Origin: Clostridia bacterium
GTDB taxonomy: Bacteria; Bacillota; Clostridia; Christensenellales; Christensenellaceae
Direction of reading: 5' to 3'
Assembly (NCBI GenBank): GCA_017439085.1
Contig: JAFRTU010000015.1
Location: 1 to 64,000, forward strand
DNA: 64,000 nt
The translations under genes were made by a program, and so were the position numbers. Positions 46,238-55,105 of the stretch are shown here, piece by piece. Below the pieces are notes generated by a model. That model saw only the letters and a list, made by a program, of their open reading frames with translations. It ran no database searches and had not been told where the DNA came from. Position 1 is the first letter of the stretch. Each line of letters starts with the position of its first letter.

Positions 46238-47782
46238 TTGCTTCAGATAAACAATGTAACGATATATCACAGAAGGGATCTTAGGGAACTCATAAACGGT
46301 GCATCCTTTGTCCTAAATGACGGAGACAGGGCCGTAATGATCGGTGAGGAGGGAAACGGAAAATCCTCACTCATGAAATGGATATATGATCCCGGTCTTG
46401 TAGATGAATATCTTGAGGTCAGTGGAGAATGCAACAGAGGTGACCTCGTAATGGCATATCTTCCCCAGGAGATGGATGAGGATACAAGAGAGCTTTCCGT
46501 CAGAGAATATATGTCGCGGAATGAGAGGTTCCTCGAGGCTGTGCCTTCCGTCATATCCAGGATCGCTTCTGAGGTCATGATAGACAGTGATATCTTCGAA
46601 TCGGAAAGAAAGATGGGAACTCTTTCCGGAGGAGAGAGGGTAAAGGTCCAGATGGCATCGATAATACTGAAGGAACCGGATGTATACCTTCTTGACGAAC
46701 CGTCTAATGACATAGACATAGACACGATAAGATGGATGGAGGATTTCATCGGAAACTGCGACAGGATAGTGCTGTTCATATCACATGATGAGGCACTGAT
46801 CGAAAAATGTGCAAACAGGATAATCCTCATAGAACAGCTCAGGCGGAAGACCGTGAGCCGTTTTTCCGTATCCGGACAAAGCTTCTCCGAGTTTATGAAG
46901 TCCCGCAGCGAAGGTTTCAGGAAGCAGGAACAGATGGCTGTGAACGAACGCATGAGGGCAAAGGAGGCTGAAGAACGGTTCAGAAAGATCCAGCAGAAGG
47001 TAGAGCATGACCAGAAATACATCTCGAGACAGGACCCTCACGGGGGAAGACTACTGAAAAAGAAGATGGCTTCAGTAAAGGCTCTCCAGAAGAGAAAGGA
47101 GAGGGAAGCTGCCGATATGACGGAATTCCCCGAATACGAGGAAGCTGTCTCCATAAGGATGAACGAGGTGACCGAACTTCCTAACGGAAGGGAAGTACTG
47201 GATTACCGTACAGACATTCTCATGTCCCCTTCGGGGAAAGTGCTTTCAAGGGATGTGAGCCTTCTTGTCAAAGGTCCGGAGAAGATATGCATAATAGGAA
47301 GGAACGGCTGTGGCAAGTCCACTCTCCTTAAGGATATGTATGAGAATATGAAGAAGAGCAGATCCATTATTCCCTTCTTCATGCCTCAGGATTACGGGGA
47401 GATAATGGACATGACAGTGAAACCTGTCGACTTTCTTTTTCCCCGGGCTTCAAAGGATGAGATAACGAGAGCGAAGACCATTCTCGGCTCCATGAACTAT
47501 ACTTCATATGAGATGGAGCACAGTATAAAAGACCTGTCCGGAGGACAGAAGGCGAAGCTTATACTTGTGAAGATAAGCCTCAGCGGAGCAAACGTCCTGT
47601 TCCTTGACGAGCCGACAAGAAACTTTTCACCTCTCTCAGGACCCGAGATAAGAGGACTCCTCAGGAGCTTCAGCGGAGCCATAATAAGTGTATCCCATGA
47701 CAGGAAATACATTTCAGAGGTATGCGACAAGGTGTATGAGCTCGATGAACGGGGCCTCACAAGGACAGAACTGAGGCTCTGA
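46238..47782 (+). CDS. ABC-F family ATPase
   Basis: Soluble twin-ATPase protein of the ribosome-acting ABC-F group. 514 residues from TTG (GGAG eight bases upstream). Domain 1: Walker A GEEGNGKS, signature LSGGE, Walker B LLDEPSNDIDID. A charged linker (about 205-310) includes the ribosome-reaching helices. Domain 2: Walker A GRNGCGKS, LSGGQ, and LDEPTRNFSPLSG, where most ABC-F proteins have LDEPTNHLD. No membrane segments. Roles range from translation rescue to protection against ribosome-targeting antibiotics; the sequence alone does not decide. Confidence 0.85.
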   Translation: MLQINNVTIYHRRDLRELINGASFVLNDGDRAVMIGEEGNGKSSLMKWIYDPGLVDEYLEVSGECNRGDLVMAYLPQEMDEDTRELSVREYMSRNERFLEAVPSVISRIASEVMIDSDIFESERKMGTLSGGERVKVQMASIILKEPDVYLLDEPSNDIDIDTIRWMEDFIGNCDRIVLFISHDEALIEKCANRIILIEQLRRKTVSRFSVSGQSFSEFMKSRSEGFRKQEQMAVNERMRAKEAEERFRKIQQKVEHDQKYISRQDPHGGRLLKKKMASVKALQKRKEREAADMTEFPEYEEAVSIRMNEVTELPNGREVLDYRTDILMSPSGKVLSRDVSLLVKGPEKICIIGRNGCGKSTLLKDMYENMKKSRSIIPFFMPQDYGEIMDMTVKPVDFLFPRASKDEITRAKTILGSMNYTSYEMEHSIKDLSGGQKAKLILVKISLSGANVLFLDEPTRNFSPLSGPEIRGLLRSFSGAIISVSHDRKYISEVCDKVYELDERGLTRTELRL

Positions 47783-47825
47783 AAAACGCATTACAAAGGC
47801 ATTTCACCAATTTGTCAGATTGGGA

Positions 47826-47853
47826 TTGAACTCAAAATAAATTATGATATAAT
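47826..47853 (+). promoter_or_regulatory. Promoter of rpsB-tsf
   Basis: TTGAAC (47826-47831), 16 bases, TATAAT (47848-47853), with initiation near 47860. Confidence 0.78.
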
Positions 47854-47881
47854 TTCAAAGGATAACGCACTTCTGCTATAG

Positions 47882-47919
47882 TCCGGCGGCGTGCCTTAAT
47901 GGTGGCCGGATGCAAGGCA
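47882..47919 (+). promoter_or_regulatory. Interlocked pseudoknot in the rpsB leader
   Basis: TCCGGC (47882-47887) pairs with GCCGGA (47905-47910), and TGCCTT (47892-47897) pairs with AAGGCA (47914-47919). The stems are interleaved, the definition of an H-type pseudoknot. It ends 20 bases before the rpsB Shine-Dalgarno (AGGAGG, 47940-47945). Position suggests an S2-binding autoregulatory leader. Ribosomal-protein S2 leaders are known in several phyla; I cannot tell whether this matches one. Confidence 0.65.
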
Positions 47920-47953
47920 GGAGGTGGAATTAACGATTTAGGAGGACATATAA

Positions 47954-48769
47954 ATGTCAGTAATTTCAATGAAGCAGCTTTTGGAAGCAGGAGTCCATTT
48001 CGGTCATCAGACCAGAAGATGGAATCCGAAGATGAAACAGTACATCTTTACTGAGAGAAACGGGATCCACATCATCGACCTGCAGCAGACAGTAGGCAAG
48101 GTCAATGAGGCATATCTCTTCCTCAGGGACGTAGCTATCGAAGGAAAGCCGATCCTCTTCGTGGGAACCAAGAAGCAGGCTCAGGAATCCATCGAGACAG
48201 AAGCCAAGAGATGTGAAGAATACTATGTTTCCAACAGATGGCTCGGCGGCATGCTTACAAACTTCAAGACGATAAGCACCCGTATCGCAAGACTCAATGA
48301 GATCGAAAGAATGGAAGAGACCGGAGACATCAATCTTCTCCCGAAGAAGGAAGTCATCCAGATCATGCGCGAGAAGGAGAAACTCCTGTTCAATCTCGGC
48401 GGCATCAGAAAACTCCAGGAAATGCCTGGCGCTCTTTTCATCGTAGACCCGAGAAAAGAGAGGATCGCTCTTTCAGAAGCTCATAAGATGGGAATCCCGG
48501 TAGTGGCTATAGTTGACACAAACTGCGATCCTGATGAGATCGACTATCCGATCCCCGGTAACGATGACGCTATACGTGCGGTAAAACTCATAGTCTCCAA
48601 GATGGCAGATGCAGTCCTGGAAGGAAAACAGGGCGAACAGCTTGAAGACGAGTATGAGGAAGTTGAGGAAGTCACCGAGGCTGAATCCGAAGAACAGGCT
48701 GCTGAAGAGATCAGTGAAGAGATCGCTAGCGAGATGCTCGAAGCTGAAGAAGCAGAAGATGCTGAATGA
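47954..48769 (+). CDS. rpsB: 30S ribosomal protein S2
   Basis: Small-subunit protein of the 30S head-body junction. 271 residues. It begins with the standard [20 protein letters not shown]; the PGALFIVDP and [13 protein letters not shown] blocks are intact. The final 45 residues form an unusually long Glu/Ala-rich acidic tail beyond the S2 fold. AGGAGG is 8 bases upstream. First gene of the rpsB-tsf operon. Confidence 0.98.
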   Translation: MSVISMKQLLEAGVHFGHQTRRWNPKMKQYIFTERNGIHIIDLQQTVGKVNEAYLFLRDVAIEGKPILFVGTKKQAQESIETEAKRCEEYYVSNRWLGGMLTNFKTISTRIARLNEIERMEETGDINLLPKKEVIQIMREKEKLLFNLGGIRKLQEMPGALFIVDPRKERIALSEAHKMGIPVVAIVDTNCDPDEIDYPIPGNDDAIRAVKLIVSKMADAVLEGKQGEQLEDEYEEVEEVTEAESEEQAAEEISEEIASEMLEAEEAEDAE

Positions 48770-48787
48770 TTTCGAGAGGAGAATTTT

Positions 48788-49669
48788 ATGGCAATAACAG
48801 CTCAGGATGTAAAGAAACTCCGTGAAATGACAGGATGCGGCATGATGGATTGCAAGAAGGCTCTTACAGAGGCTGAAGGCGATCTTGACAGAGCAGCAGA
48901 CATCTTAAGGGAAAAAGGCCTTGCCGGCGCTGAGAAGAAGGCCGGAAGGATAGCTGCAGAGGGTATCGTTTATGCATATAAGGACGGCAACGTTGCAGTT
49001 CTTATCGAAGTAAACTGCGAGACCGACTTCGTGGCCAGGACAGAACAGTTCAGGAACCTCGTTGACAGGATCGCTAAGGTCGTTGCAGACGAGAATCCCA
49101 ATGATGTCGACGCACTGTTAAAGTCAGAATGCGACGGCAGGACGGTAGAGGATTTCATAAAGGATTCCATAGCTACCATCGGCGAGAACATCAAGGTCAG
49201 AAGGTTCGAGAGAGTTGAGGGCTTTACAGATACATACATCCATATGGGTGGAAAGATCGGTGTGCTCGTAAAGACAGACGTTGAGGCTGATCCGGAAGCT
49301 ATCCATGATATCGCTCTTCAGGTCGCAGCAGCAAAGCCGCTTTATGTGAGCCGTGAGGAATGTGATCCTGAGAAGGTCGAGCATGAAAGAGCAGTCCTTC
49401 TTGCTCAGGCCCTTGAGGAGAACAGGAATTCCGCTAAGCCGAAGCCGGAGGCTATCATCGAGAAGATGGTCAACGGAAGGATGAACAAGTTCTATCAGGA
49501 AGTTTGTCTGTTAGAGCAGGCATATGTGAAGGACGGAGACATCAACGTTGAGAAGATGATCAACGGCAGGTTCAAGGTCGACTGCTTCATCCGCTATGAG
49601 ATGGGAGAAGGCCTCGAGAAGAGGAACGATAACCTTGCAGATGAGATCGAGAAGCAGATCAAAGGCTGA
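48788..49669 (+). CDS. tsf: Elongation factor Ts
   Basis: Nucleotide exchange factor of EF-Tu. 293 residues. UBA-like N-terminal domain (VKKLREMTGCGMMDCKKAL, about 8-26), TDFVAR signature (about 78-83), and two core subdomains, full length. GAGGAG precedes the ATG. Followed by a terminator. Confidence 0.98.
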   Translation: MAITAQDVKKLREMTGCGMMDCKKALTEAEGDLDRAADILREKGLAGAEKKAGRIAAEGIVYAYKDGNVAVLIEVNCETDFVARTEQFRNLVDRIAKVVADENPNDVDALLKSECDGRTVEDFIKDSIATIGENIKVRRFERVEGFTDTYIHMGGKIGVLVKTDVEADPEAIHDIALQVAAAKPLYVSREECDPEKVEHERAVLLAQALEENRNSAKPKPEAIIEKMVNGRMNKFYQEVCLLEQAYVKDGDINVEKMINGRFKVDCFIRYEMGEGLEKRNDNLADEIEKQIKG

Positions 49670-49680
49670 TTGAAAAAAAC

Positions 49681-49710
49681 AAAAGAGGTCTTAATGACCT
49701 CTTTTCTTTT
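49681..49710 (+). terminator. Terminator between tsf and pyrH
   Basis: AAAAGAGGTC/GACCTCTTTT, a 10-bp stem with loop TTAAT (49681-49705), then CTTTT. The longest pyrH frame runs through it, which argues against the upstream start. Confidence 0.85.
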
Positions 49711-49726
49711 GATAAAGGAGATAAGC

Positions 49727-50422
49727 ATGAGCTATAAAAGAGTAGTCCTGAAGATCAGCGGAGAGGCTCTTTCAGGGCAGGGAACGAACATAGATTTCGA
49801 CACGGTAAAGAGAGTGGCTTCACAGGTGGCTGAACTGGTTAAGATGGGCATAGAAGTATGCGTCATCATCGGAGGAGGAAATATCTGGAGAGGAAGACAG
49901 GGAAGGGATATGAACAGAGTGACCGCAGACCATATGGGAATGCTCGCCACGGTGATCAACTCACTGGCTTTTCAGGACACCCTTGAATCCCTTGGCATAC
50001 AGGCAAGGCTCCAGACCGCAATAGATATGAGGCAGATAGCCGAACCGTTCATCAGAAGAAAAGCCGTAAGGCATCTTGAAAAGGGAAGAGTGGTCATATT
50101 CGCCTGCGGGACCGGAAACCCGTTCTTTACGACGGACATGGCAGCAGCCTTAAGAGCAGCCGAGATGGAAGCAGATCTGATACTTCTGGCAAAGAATGTG
50201 GATGGCATATATGACAGCGATCCCAAAACTAACCCCGATGCAAAGAAGTATGACAACATCAGCTACATGGATTTCATATCGGAAGGACTTCAGGCCATGG
50301 ATACCACAGCCGTGACTTTATGCATGGAAAACAATATTCCGATCCTTGCATTTGCTCTCAATGAGGAGAATTCCATCGTAAGAGCGGTGAACGGAGAGAA
50401 ACTAGGGACACTTATAAGCTGA
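49727..50422 (+). CDS. pyrH: Uridylate kinase
   Basis: Phosphorylates UMP to UDP; hexameric bacterial type of the amino-acid kinase family. ATG 49727 is chosen for GGAG 6 bases upstream and because the longer frame from 49670 reads through the tsf terminator. 231 residues. [10 protein letters not shown] (about 6-15), [11 protein letters not shown] (about 46-56) and the DPKTNPDA loop are typical. Confidence 0.97.
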   Translation: MSYKRVVLKISGEALSGQGTNIDFDTVKRVASQVAELVKMGIEVCVIIGGGNIWRGRQGRDMNRVTADHMGMLATVINSLAFQDTLESLGIQARLQTAIDMRQIAEPFIRRKAVRHLEKGRVVIFACGTGNPFFTTDMAAALRAAEMEADLILLAKNVDGIYDSDPKTNPDAKKYDNISYMDFISEGLQAMDTTAVTLCMENNIPILAFALNEENSIVRAVNGEKLGTLIS

Positions 50423-50452
50423 GTCTCCGGCTCCCTGATGTATTTCGGTCAG

Positions 50453-50481
50453 TTGTAAAACGAACCCGATTAAAGTAAAAT
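50453..50481 (+). promoter_or_regulatory. Candidate promoter of frr
   Basis: TTGTAA (50453-50458), 17 bases, TAAAAT (50476-50481). Moderate match, in the 106-base gap between pyrH and frr. Confidence 0.45.
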
Positions 50482-50528
50482 ATCAGTATCAAGGCATATC
50501 ATTTTTGATATATAGAGGAGTTGATCAT

Positions 50529-51092
50529 ATGAAGATTGAGCATGAAGCTTTGTTGATACAGGAAGAGAGAAATGGAAAGACCATGACTGCTCTTCAGAAT
50601 GACTTTGCCACATTGAGGGCAGGAAGGGCAAATCCGCAGCTTCTGAACAGGATCACCGTAAACTACTACGGGACGCAGACTCCGCTCATACAGATGGCGA
50701 ACATAGCCGTTCCGGAGCCGAGACTGCTCACCATTTCGTTGTATGATCCAAGTGCACTGAAAGAGACTGAGAAGGCCATACTTGCTTCAGATCTCGGTCT
50801 TAATCCGTCCAATGACGGAAGGACCATCAGGCTGGTATTCCCGGAGCCCACGGTTGAGAGACGTCAGGAACTTGTCAAACAGGCAAGAAAGATGGGCGAA
50901 GAGGCCAAGGTCGCCATCAGGAACATCCGCAGGGATGCGATGGAAGACATAAGGAAGAGCAAAAAGGACAATGAGATAACCGAAGACGATCAGAAGATCC
51001 TCGAAGAGGATTGCCAGAAGATCACAGACGATTATATCAAGAAGGTTGAAGCTCTGTTAAAAGACAAAGAAAGTGAAATAATGGAGATCTGA
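50529..51092 (+). CDS. frr: Ribosome recycling factor
   Basis: Splits post-termination ribosomes with EF-G. ATG 50529 follows GAGGAG at a good distance; the open frame starts 8 codons earlier. 187 residues, the family length. The three-helix bundle and beta domain carry LRAGRANP (about 29-36), the IAVPEPR loop and IRNIRRDA (about 131-138). Its stop overlaps the next small gene by one base. Confidence 0.97.
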   Translation: MKIEHEALLIQEERNGKTMTALQNDFATLRAGRANPQLLNRITVNYYGTQTPLIQMANIAVPEPRLLTISLYDPSALKETEKAILASDLGLNPSNDGRTIRLVFPEPTVERRQELVKQARKMGEEAKVAIRNIRRDAMEDIRKSKKDNEITEDDQKILEEDCQKITDDYIKKVEALLKDKESEIMEI

Positions 51093-51292
51093 TGACAATT
51101 GATCTTATAGGGCGGCCGTTAAAAGAGGCCGCTTCTTTTTTGGAAGAGAACGGATACACAGTAAAAGTCGTCTGCTATTCTGCACCCAGGGTGAATGAAC
51201 AGGCAAAAGAGAGAACTGTATTAAGATGCAGGATAGACGGGGATACAGCCGAGCTTCTGGTCTCGGATTTTCAGACGGAGATTCAGGAATGA
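51092..51292 (+). CDS. Small protein with a single PASTA-like domain
   Basis: 66 residues overlapping frr (TGATGA) and uppS (ATGA), so almost certainly translated by coupling. The pattern LIGRPLKEAASFLEENGYTVKVV resembles the first strand-helix unit of PASTA domains (xxGxxxxxAxxxLxxxGxxxxv), followed by strands with a run of alternating hydrophobic residues. There is no signal peptide or membrane segment, so it would be cytosolic, unlike ordinary PASTA domains. Function is unknown. Confidence 0.65.
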   Translation: MTIDLIGRPLKEAASFLEENGYTVKVVCYSAPRVNEQAKERTVLRCRIDGDTAELLVSDFQTEIQE

Positions 51293-52020
51293 AGGACATC
51301 GATTGGATAAAGAGATACGGACTGGAGGAGGACACTCTTCCCGGACATGTCGGCATAATAATGGACGGCAACGGGAGATGGGCTAGGAACAGGCATATGC
51401 CAAGGACCTTCGGACATAAAAAAGGAGCCGAGGTCGTCAGGGACATAGTGCTGTCGAGCTCGAAGTTCGGCGTGAAGGCTCTTACCATATTCGCATTCTC
51501 CACAGAGAACTGGAGAAGACCGAAGGATGAGGTGGACACCATCATGACTCTGCTTTCCCAATATCTCAGGAACGAGATAGCCGCTCTTAACGAGAATGAT
51601 GTGGTGTTCAGGGTCATAGGAGACAGGAGCGGGCTTTCTAAGATGCTTCTGCAGCTGATAGAGGAAAGCGAAGAGCTCACAAGGAACAATACCGGTCTGA
51701 GGTTCAACGTTGCCATCAACTACGGATCTCAGGCAGAGATACTGAATGCTGCATTCGCACTTGCAAAAGATTATAAGGAAGGCAAAACAGCCCTTGACAG
51801 GGAAGCCTTTGAAACCAGACTGTATACCTCGGGGCTTCCGATGGTCGACTTTCTCATAAGGACCAGCGGAGAACTCAGGATAAGCAATTTCCTGCTGTAC
51901 CAGATAGCCTATGCCGAGCTTTATTTTACGGATGCATACTGGCCGGATTTCAATACGGAAAGATACGTGGAAGCACTGAAGGACTATTCACACAGGAACA
52001 GAAGATTCGGAGGAGTTTGA
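51289..52020 (+). CDS. uppS: Isoprenyl transferase (undecaprenyl diphosphate synthase)
   Basis: Cis-prenyltransferase making the C55 carrier for wall synthesis. ATG 51289 overlaps the preceding stop (ATGA); the longer frame from 51226 lies in the upstream gene. 243 residues. The catalytic motif IIMDGNGRWA (about 20-29) contains the Mg-binding Asp; RTSGELRISNF (about 191-201) is the usual distal motif. First of uppS-cdsA-dxr-rseP-ispG. Confidence 0.97.
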   Translation: MKDIDWIKRYGLEEDTLPGHVGIIMDGNGRWARNRHMPRTFGHKKGAEVVRDIVLSSSKFGVKALTIFAFSTENWRRPKDEVDTIMTLLSQYLRNEIAALNENDVVFRVIGDRSGLSKMLLQLIEESEELTRNNTGLRFNVAINYGSQAEILNAAFALAKDYKEGKTALDREAFETRLYTSGLPMVDFLIRTSGELRISNFLLYQIAYAELYFTDAYWPDFNTERYVEALKDYSHRNRRFGGV

Positions 52021-52021
52021 G

Positions 52022-52828
52022 ATGCTTAAAAGGACTATATCGGCAGTCGTCATTATCGGACTGTTCGTTGCAATGCTGCTGCTTGGCGGCATTTATCTTC
52101 AGGTCGGCTTTGCCATCGTGGGCCTGCTCTGCGAATATGAGATGATCTCTTCGATAAAGAAGAAAGGCGTGGTAACGATAGATATCCCCGTCTATATCCT
52201 CACATTGGCGCTTCTGCCCACATACAGACTGTACGGGTTGAAGGGAGTGGCATATGCATACTGCCTGACAGTGATGGCGATCTTCATGTTCAGGATACTG
52301 AGCGAGAAATATGACTATGATTCCGTGCTGCACAGTCTTCTGGCGATCATATACCCGCAGATATTCATGCTCTTCGTATATATGGTCATCACCATGAAGG
52401 ACGAGGGACTGGGGATATTCATCATAGTGATAAGCGTGATAGCCGCATCTGCCAGCGATACGATGGCGTATTTCACGGGAATGCTCATGGGTAAGCACAA
52501 GCTGTGTCCGAAGATCAGCCCGAACAAGACTGTCGAAGGCGCCATAGGGGGACTCGTGGGAGGAACTGTCCTCACCGGTGTGGCTGCCCTGTTCCTCGAA
52601 AGGACGGAGATGCCCATATATATGTTTTTCCTGCTCGGATTCCTGCTGGCACTGCTCTCCCAGTTCGGAGATCTTACCTCTTCGGTAACGAAAAGATATC
52701 TCGGAGTCAAGGATTTCGGGGATCTGATCCCGGGTCACGGGGGGATGCTCGACAGGGTCTGCAGCATCATATTCGTCATACCTGTGGCACTTGCAGTGTT
52801 TGAGATGTACTACGGAGCACTTGTCTGA
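52022..52828 (+). CDS. cdsA: Phosphatidate cytidylyltransferase
   Basis: Membrane enzyme making CDP-diacylglycerol from phosphatidate and CTP. 268 residues, about eight membrane segments. The C-terminal signature is recognisable (SVTKRYLGVKDFGDLIPG, then HGGMLDR), but the final Asp of the DRxD consensus is Cys247 (TGC 52760-52762). The SPNKTVEGAIGG block (about 164-175) is intact. It follows uppS by one base. Confidence 0.92.
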   Translation: MLKRTISAVVIIGLFVAMLLLGGIYLQVGFAIVGLLCEYEMISSIKKKGVVTIDIPVYILTLALLPTYRLYGLKGVAYAYCLTVMAIFMFRILSEKYDYDSVLHSLLAIIYPQIFMLFVYMVITMKDEGLGIFIIVISVIAASASDTMAYFTGMLMGKHKLCPKISPNKTVEGAIGGLVGGTVLTGVAALFLERTEMPIYMFFLLGFLLALLSQFGDLTSSVTKRYLGVKDFGDLIPGHGGMLDRVCSIIFVIPVALAVFEMYYGALV

Positions 52829-52830
52829 TC

Positions 52831-53979
52831 ATGGCTGAAAAGATAGTGATACTGGGGTCTACGGGCTCCATCGGGGAAAATACATTAAGAGTCCTTGAGG
52901 ACATGAAGGACAGATACGAGATATACGGACTGCTTGCAAGGGAGAATAATGAGGCTCTCCTGAAACAGGCGGAGAGGCTTCATGTCAAGAGACTTGGACT
53001 TATTAATGAAGATAAGGCGAAAGAGTTAAGGGAAGTCTGGAACGGAAAACTGTTCACAGGAAGGTCTGCGCTCACGGAGATCTGTGAAGGAGCAGATGCC
53101 GTTGTGCTGGCAGTCGTGGGAGTAGACGGGCTCTTGCCCTTTGAATACTGTTTAAAACACGGAATAAGGGTCCTTTTTGCCACCAAGGAAGCCATGGTCT
53201 ACGGAGGAAGGCTCTTAAGGGACCTGATCGATTCAACGGGAACGGAGGTCCTCCCTCTCGACAGTGAGATATCAGCCATTTTCCAGGCCATCAGGGGAAA
53301 TGAAGAAAATGAGATAAAGGAGATCTATCTCACGGCGTCGGGAGGCCCGTTCATAGACAGAACGCTGGAAGAAATAAAAAGGGCCACTCTCGAGGAGGCC
53401 CTCAGACATCCTAACTGGTCCATGGGGAGAAAGATCACCATAGACAGTGCAACTATGGCGAACAAAGGCCTCGAGATAATGGAGACGAGGTGGATGTTCG
53501 ATGTGGATCCACAAAAGATCACTCCGGTGATCCACAGGGAGAGCATCGTCCATTCGGCGGTGAAGTTCATGGATAATTCAGTCATGGCGCAGATGGGAGA
53601 GACTGACATGAAGCTTCCGATAGCCTATGCTCTTAATTATCCTGACAGAAAGGGCAACTGCTCGGAGGAACTCGACATATTCAGCAGAGGCAGCCTGCAT
53701 TTTGAAAGACCCGATCTTAAACGCTTTCCATGTCTCAGACTTGCCATGGAGGCGGTGAGAAAGGGGATACCCGACCAGATAGTGTTCAATGCCGCAAACG
53801 ACGCTGCAGTTGAACTGTTCCAGGAGAGAAAAATAAGCTTCTGGAACATCGGAGAGATAATCGAGGCCTCCCTTGAGAGGCACAGGATAGAAAGAGTTGG
53901 GAGCTTTGAGGACATATTCCTTGCGGACAGGGAAATCAGGGCTCTCGTCAGTGAAGTCACGAAGAGTTTCACCAGGTGA
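52831..53979 (+). CDS. dxr: 1-deoxy-D-xylulose-5-phosphate reductoisomerase
   Basis: Second step of the MEP isoprenoid pathway. 382 residues. NADPH motif GSTGSIGENTL (about 8-18), metal-site LDSEISAIFQ (about 146-155), substrate loop and MANKGLEIMETR (about 209-220) are intact. Starts 2 bases after cdsA. Its pathway partner ispG is two genes downstream. Confidence 0.97.
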   Translation: MAEKIVILGSTGSIGENTLRVLEDMKDRYEIYGLLARENNEALLKQAERLHVKRLGLINEDKAKELREVWNGKLFTGRSALTEICEGADAVVLAVVGVDGLLPFEYCLKHGIRVLFATKEAMVYGGRLLRDLIDSTGTEVLPLDSEISAIFQAIRGNEENEIKEIYLTASGGPFIDRTLEEIKRATLEEALRHPNWSMGRKITIDSATMANKGLEIMETRWMFDVDPQKITPVIHRESIVHSAVKFMDNSVMAQMGETDMKLPIAYALNYPDRKGNCSEELDIFSRGSLHFERPDLKRFPCLRLAMEAVRKGIPDQIVFNAANDAAVELFQERKISFWNIGEIIEASLERHRIERVGSFEDIFLADREIRALVSEVTKSFTR

Positions 53980-54067
53980 ACTTTTTATTAATACATACAG
54001 GTGACGGAGTAAAACCCCGCCTTCTGTTCTATAATTAATTACCGAATGAAAAGCGGAGGGATATGGT

Positions 54068-55105
54068 TTGGTCATACTTAACACTATACTTACGGTAATA
54101 TACGGGCTCCTGATGCTCATGTTTCTCGTCGTCATCCATGAGGGCGGGCATTTTCTTGTGGGCAAAAAAGGAGGCTTCAAGATAGATGAATTCTCTGTCG
54201 GGATGGGACCGAAGCTTCTGAGCAGACAGAAGGGCGAGATAACCTACTCATGGAGAGCTCTTCCAATTGGCGGATTCGTCCAGTTCAATGGTGAAGACGA
54301 GGCTGTGGATGCGGAGACGGAGCCGAGAGCATTCAACAACATGCCGATCTGGAAACGTTTCCTCACTATACTTGCAGGACCTCTCGTGAACATACTGTTC
54401 GCTTTCATACTGACGATAGGGATACTCGTGGGGTACGGAGACTATGTTCCCGAGATCATGAGCGTCAGGGAAGGATATCCGGCCTATGAAGCGGGACTCC
54501 AGAGCGGAGACAGGATAGTCATGCTGAACGGGAAGAAGATAGATTTCAGCATGGAGTTCTCCAGCACAGATTTCTCATCTGCCGACAGCATACTTCTCGG
54601 AGTAGAGAGGAGCGACGGATATCACGAATATGAGATAAGTACCGTGAAGGATGAGGAAACGGGAAGGAACGTCATAGGGATCACATACAATCAGAGCGCC
54701 AGGAAGAGATTCGGCTTCTTTGAGGCGATCAAGCTCTCTTTCAAGTGGCTCTGGCTCATAGTTAAGGAGATGTTCCAGGCCCTGCACGGAGCCATATTCG
54801 GAGGAGACGGGATCTCGAACCTGTCAGGACCGGTAGGGACCATAGCTATCATAGGGGAATCCGTAAGGTACGGATTTGAAGTGATACTGAGACTTCTGGC
54901 CCTTTTGTCCCTCAATCTTGGTATAATAAATCTGTTGCCGTTCCCTGCTCTTGACGGAGGAAGGATAGTGCTTTTGGGAGTGGAGAAGCTCATCGGCAGA
55001 CCACTTAACAGGAAGGTCGAGGGGATAATCAACCTTGCAGGTTTCGTACTGCTGTTGATCCTCATGGTCTGCCTTACATATCAGGACATTACGAGGCTAT
55101 TATGA
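54068..55105 (+). CDS. rseP: Site-2 intramembrane metalloprotease RseP/RasP
   Basis: Membrane zinc protease that trims regulatory and signal-peptide remnants. TTG start with GGAGGG upstream; 345 residues. Zinc motif HEGGH (24-28) lies in the first membrane helix, one PDZ domain occupies about 118-195, and the second active-site motif NLLPFPALDGGR (about 292-303) precedes the final helix. A -10-like TATAAT is at 54030-54035, so it may have its own promoter. Its stop overlaps ispG by 4 bases. Confidence 0.94.
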   Translation: MVILNTILTVIYGLLMLMFLVVIHEGGHFLVGKKGGFKIDEFSVGMGPKLLSRQKGEITYSWRALPIGGFVQFNGEDEAVDAETEPRAFNNMPIWKRFLTILAGPLVNILFAFILTIGILVGYGDYVPEIMSVREGYPAYEAGLQSGDRIVMLNGKKIDFSMEFSSTDFSSADSILLGVERSDGYHEYEISTVKDEETGRNVIGITYNQSARKRFGFFEAIKLSFKWLWLIVKEMFQALHGAIFGGDGISNLSGPVGTIAIIGESVRYGFEVILRLLALLSLNLGIINLLPFPALDGGRIVLLGVEKLIGRPLNRKVEGIINLAGFVLLLILMVCLTYQDITRLL

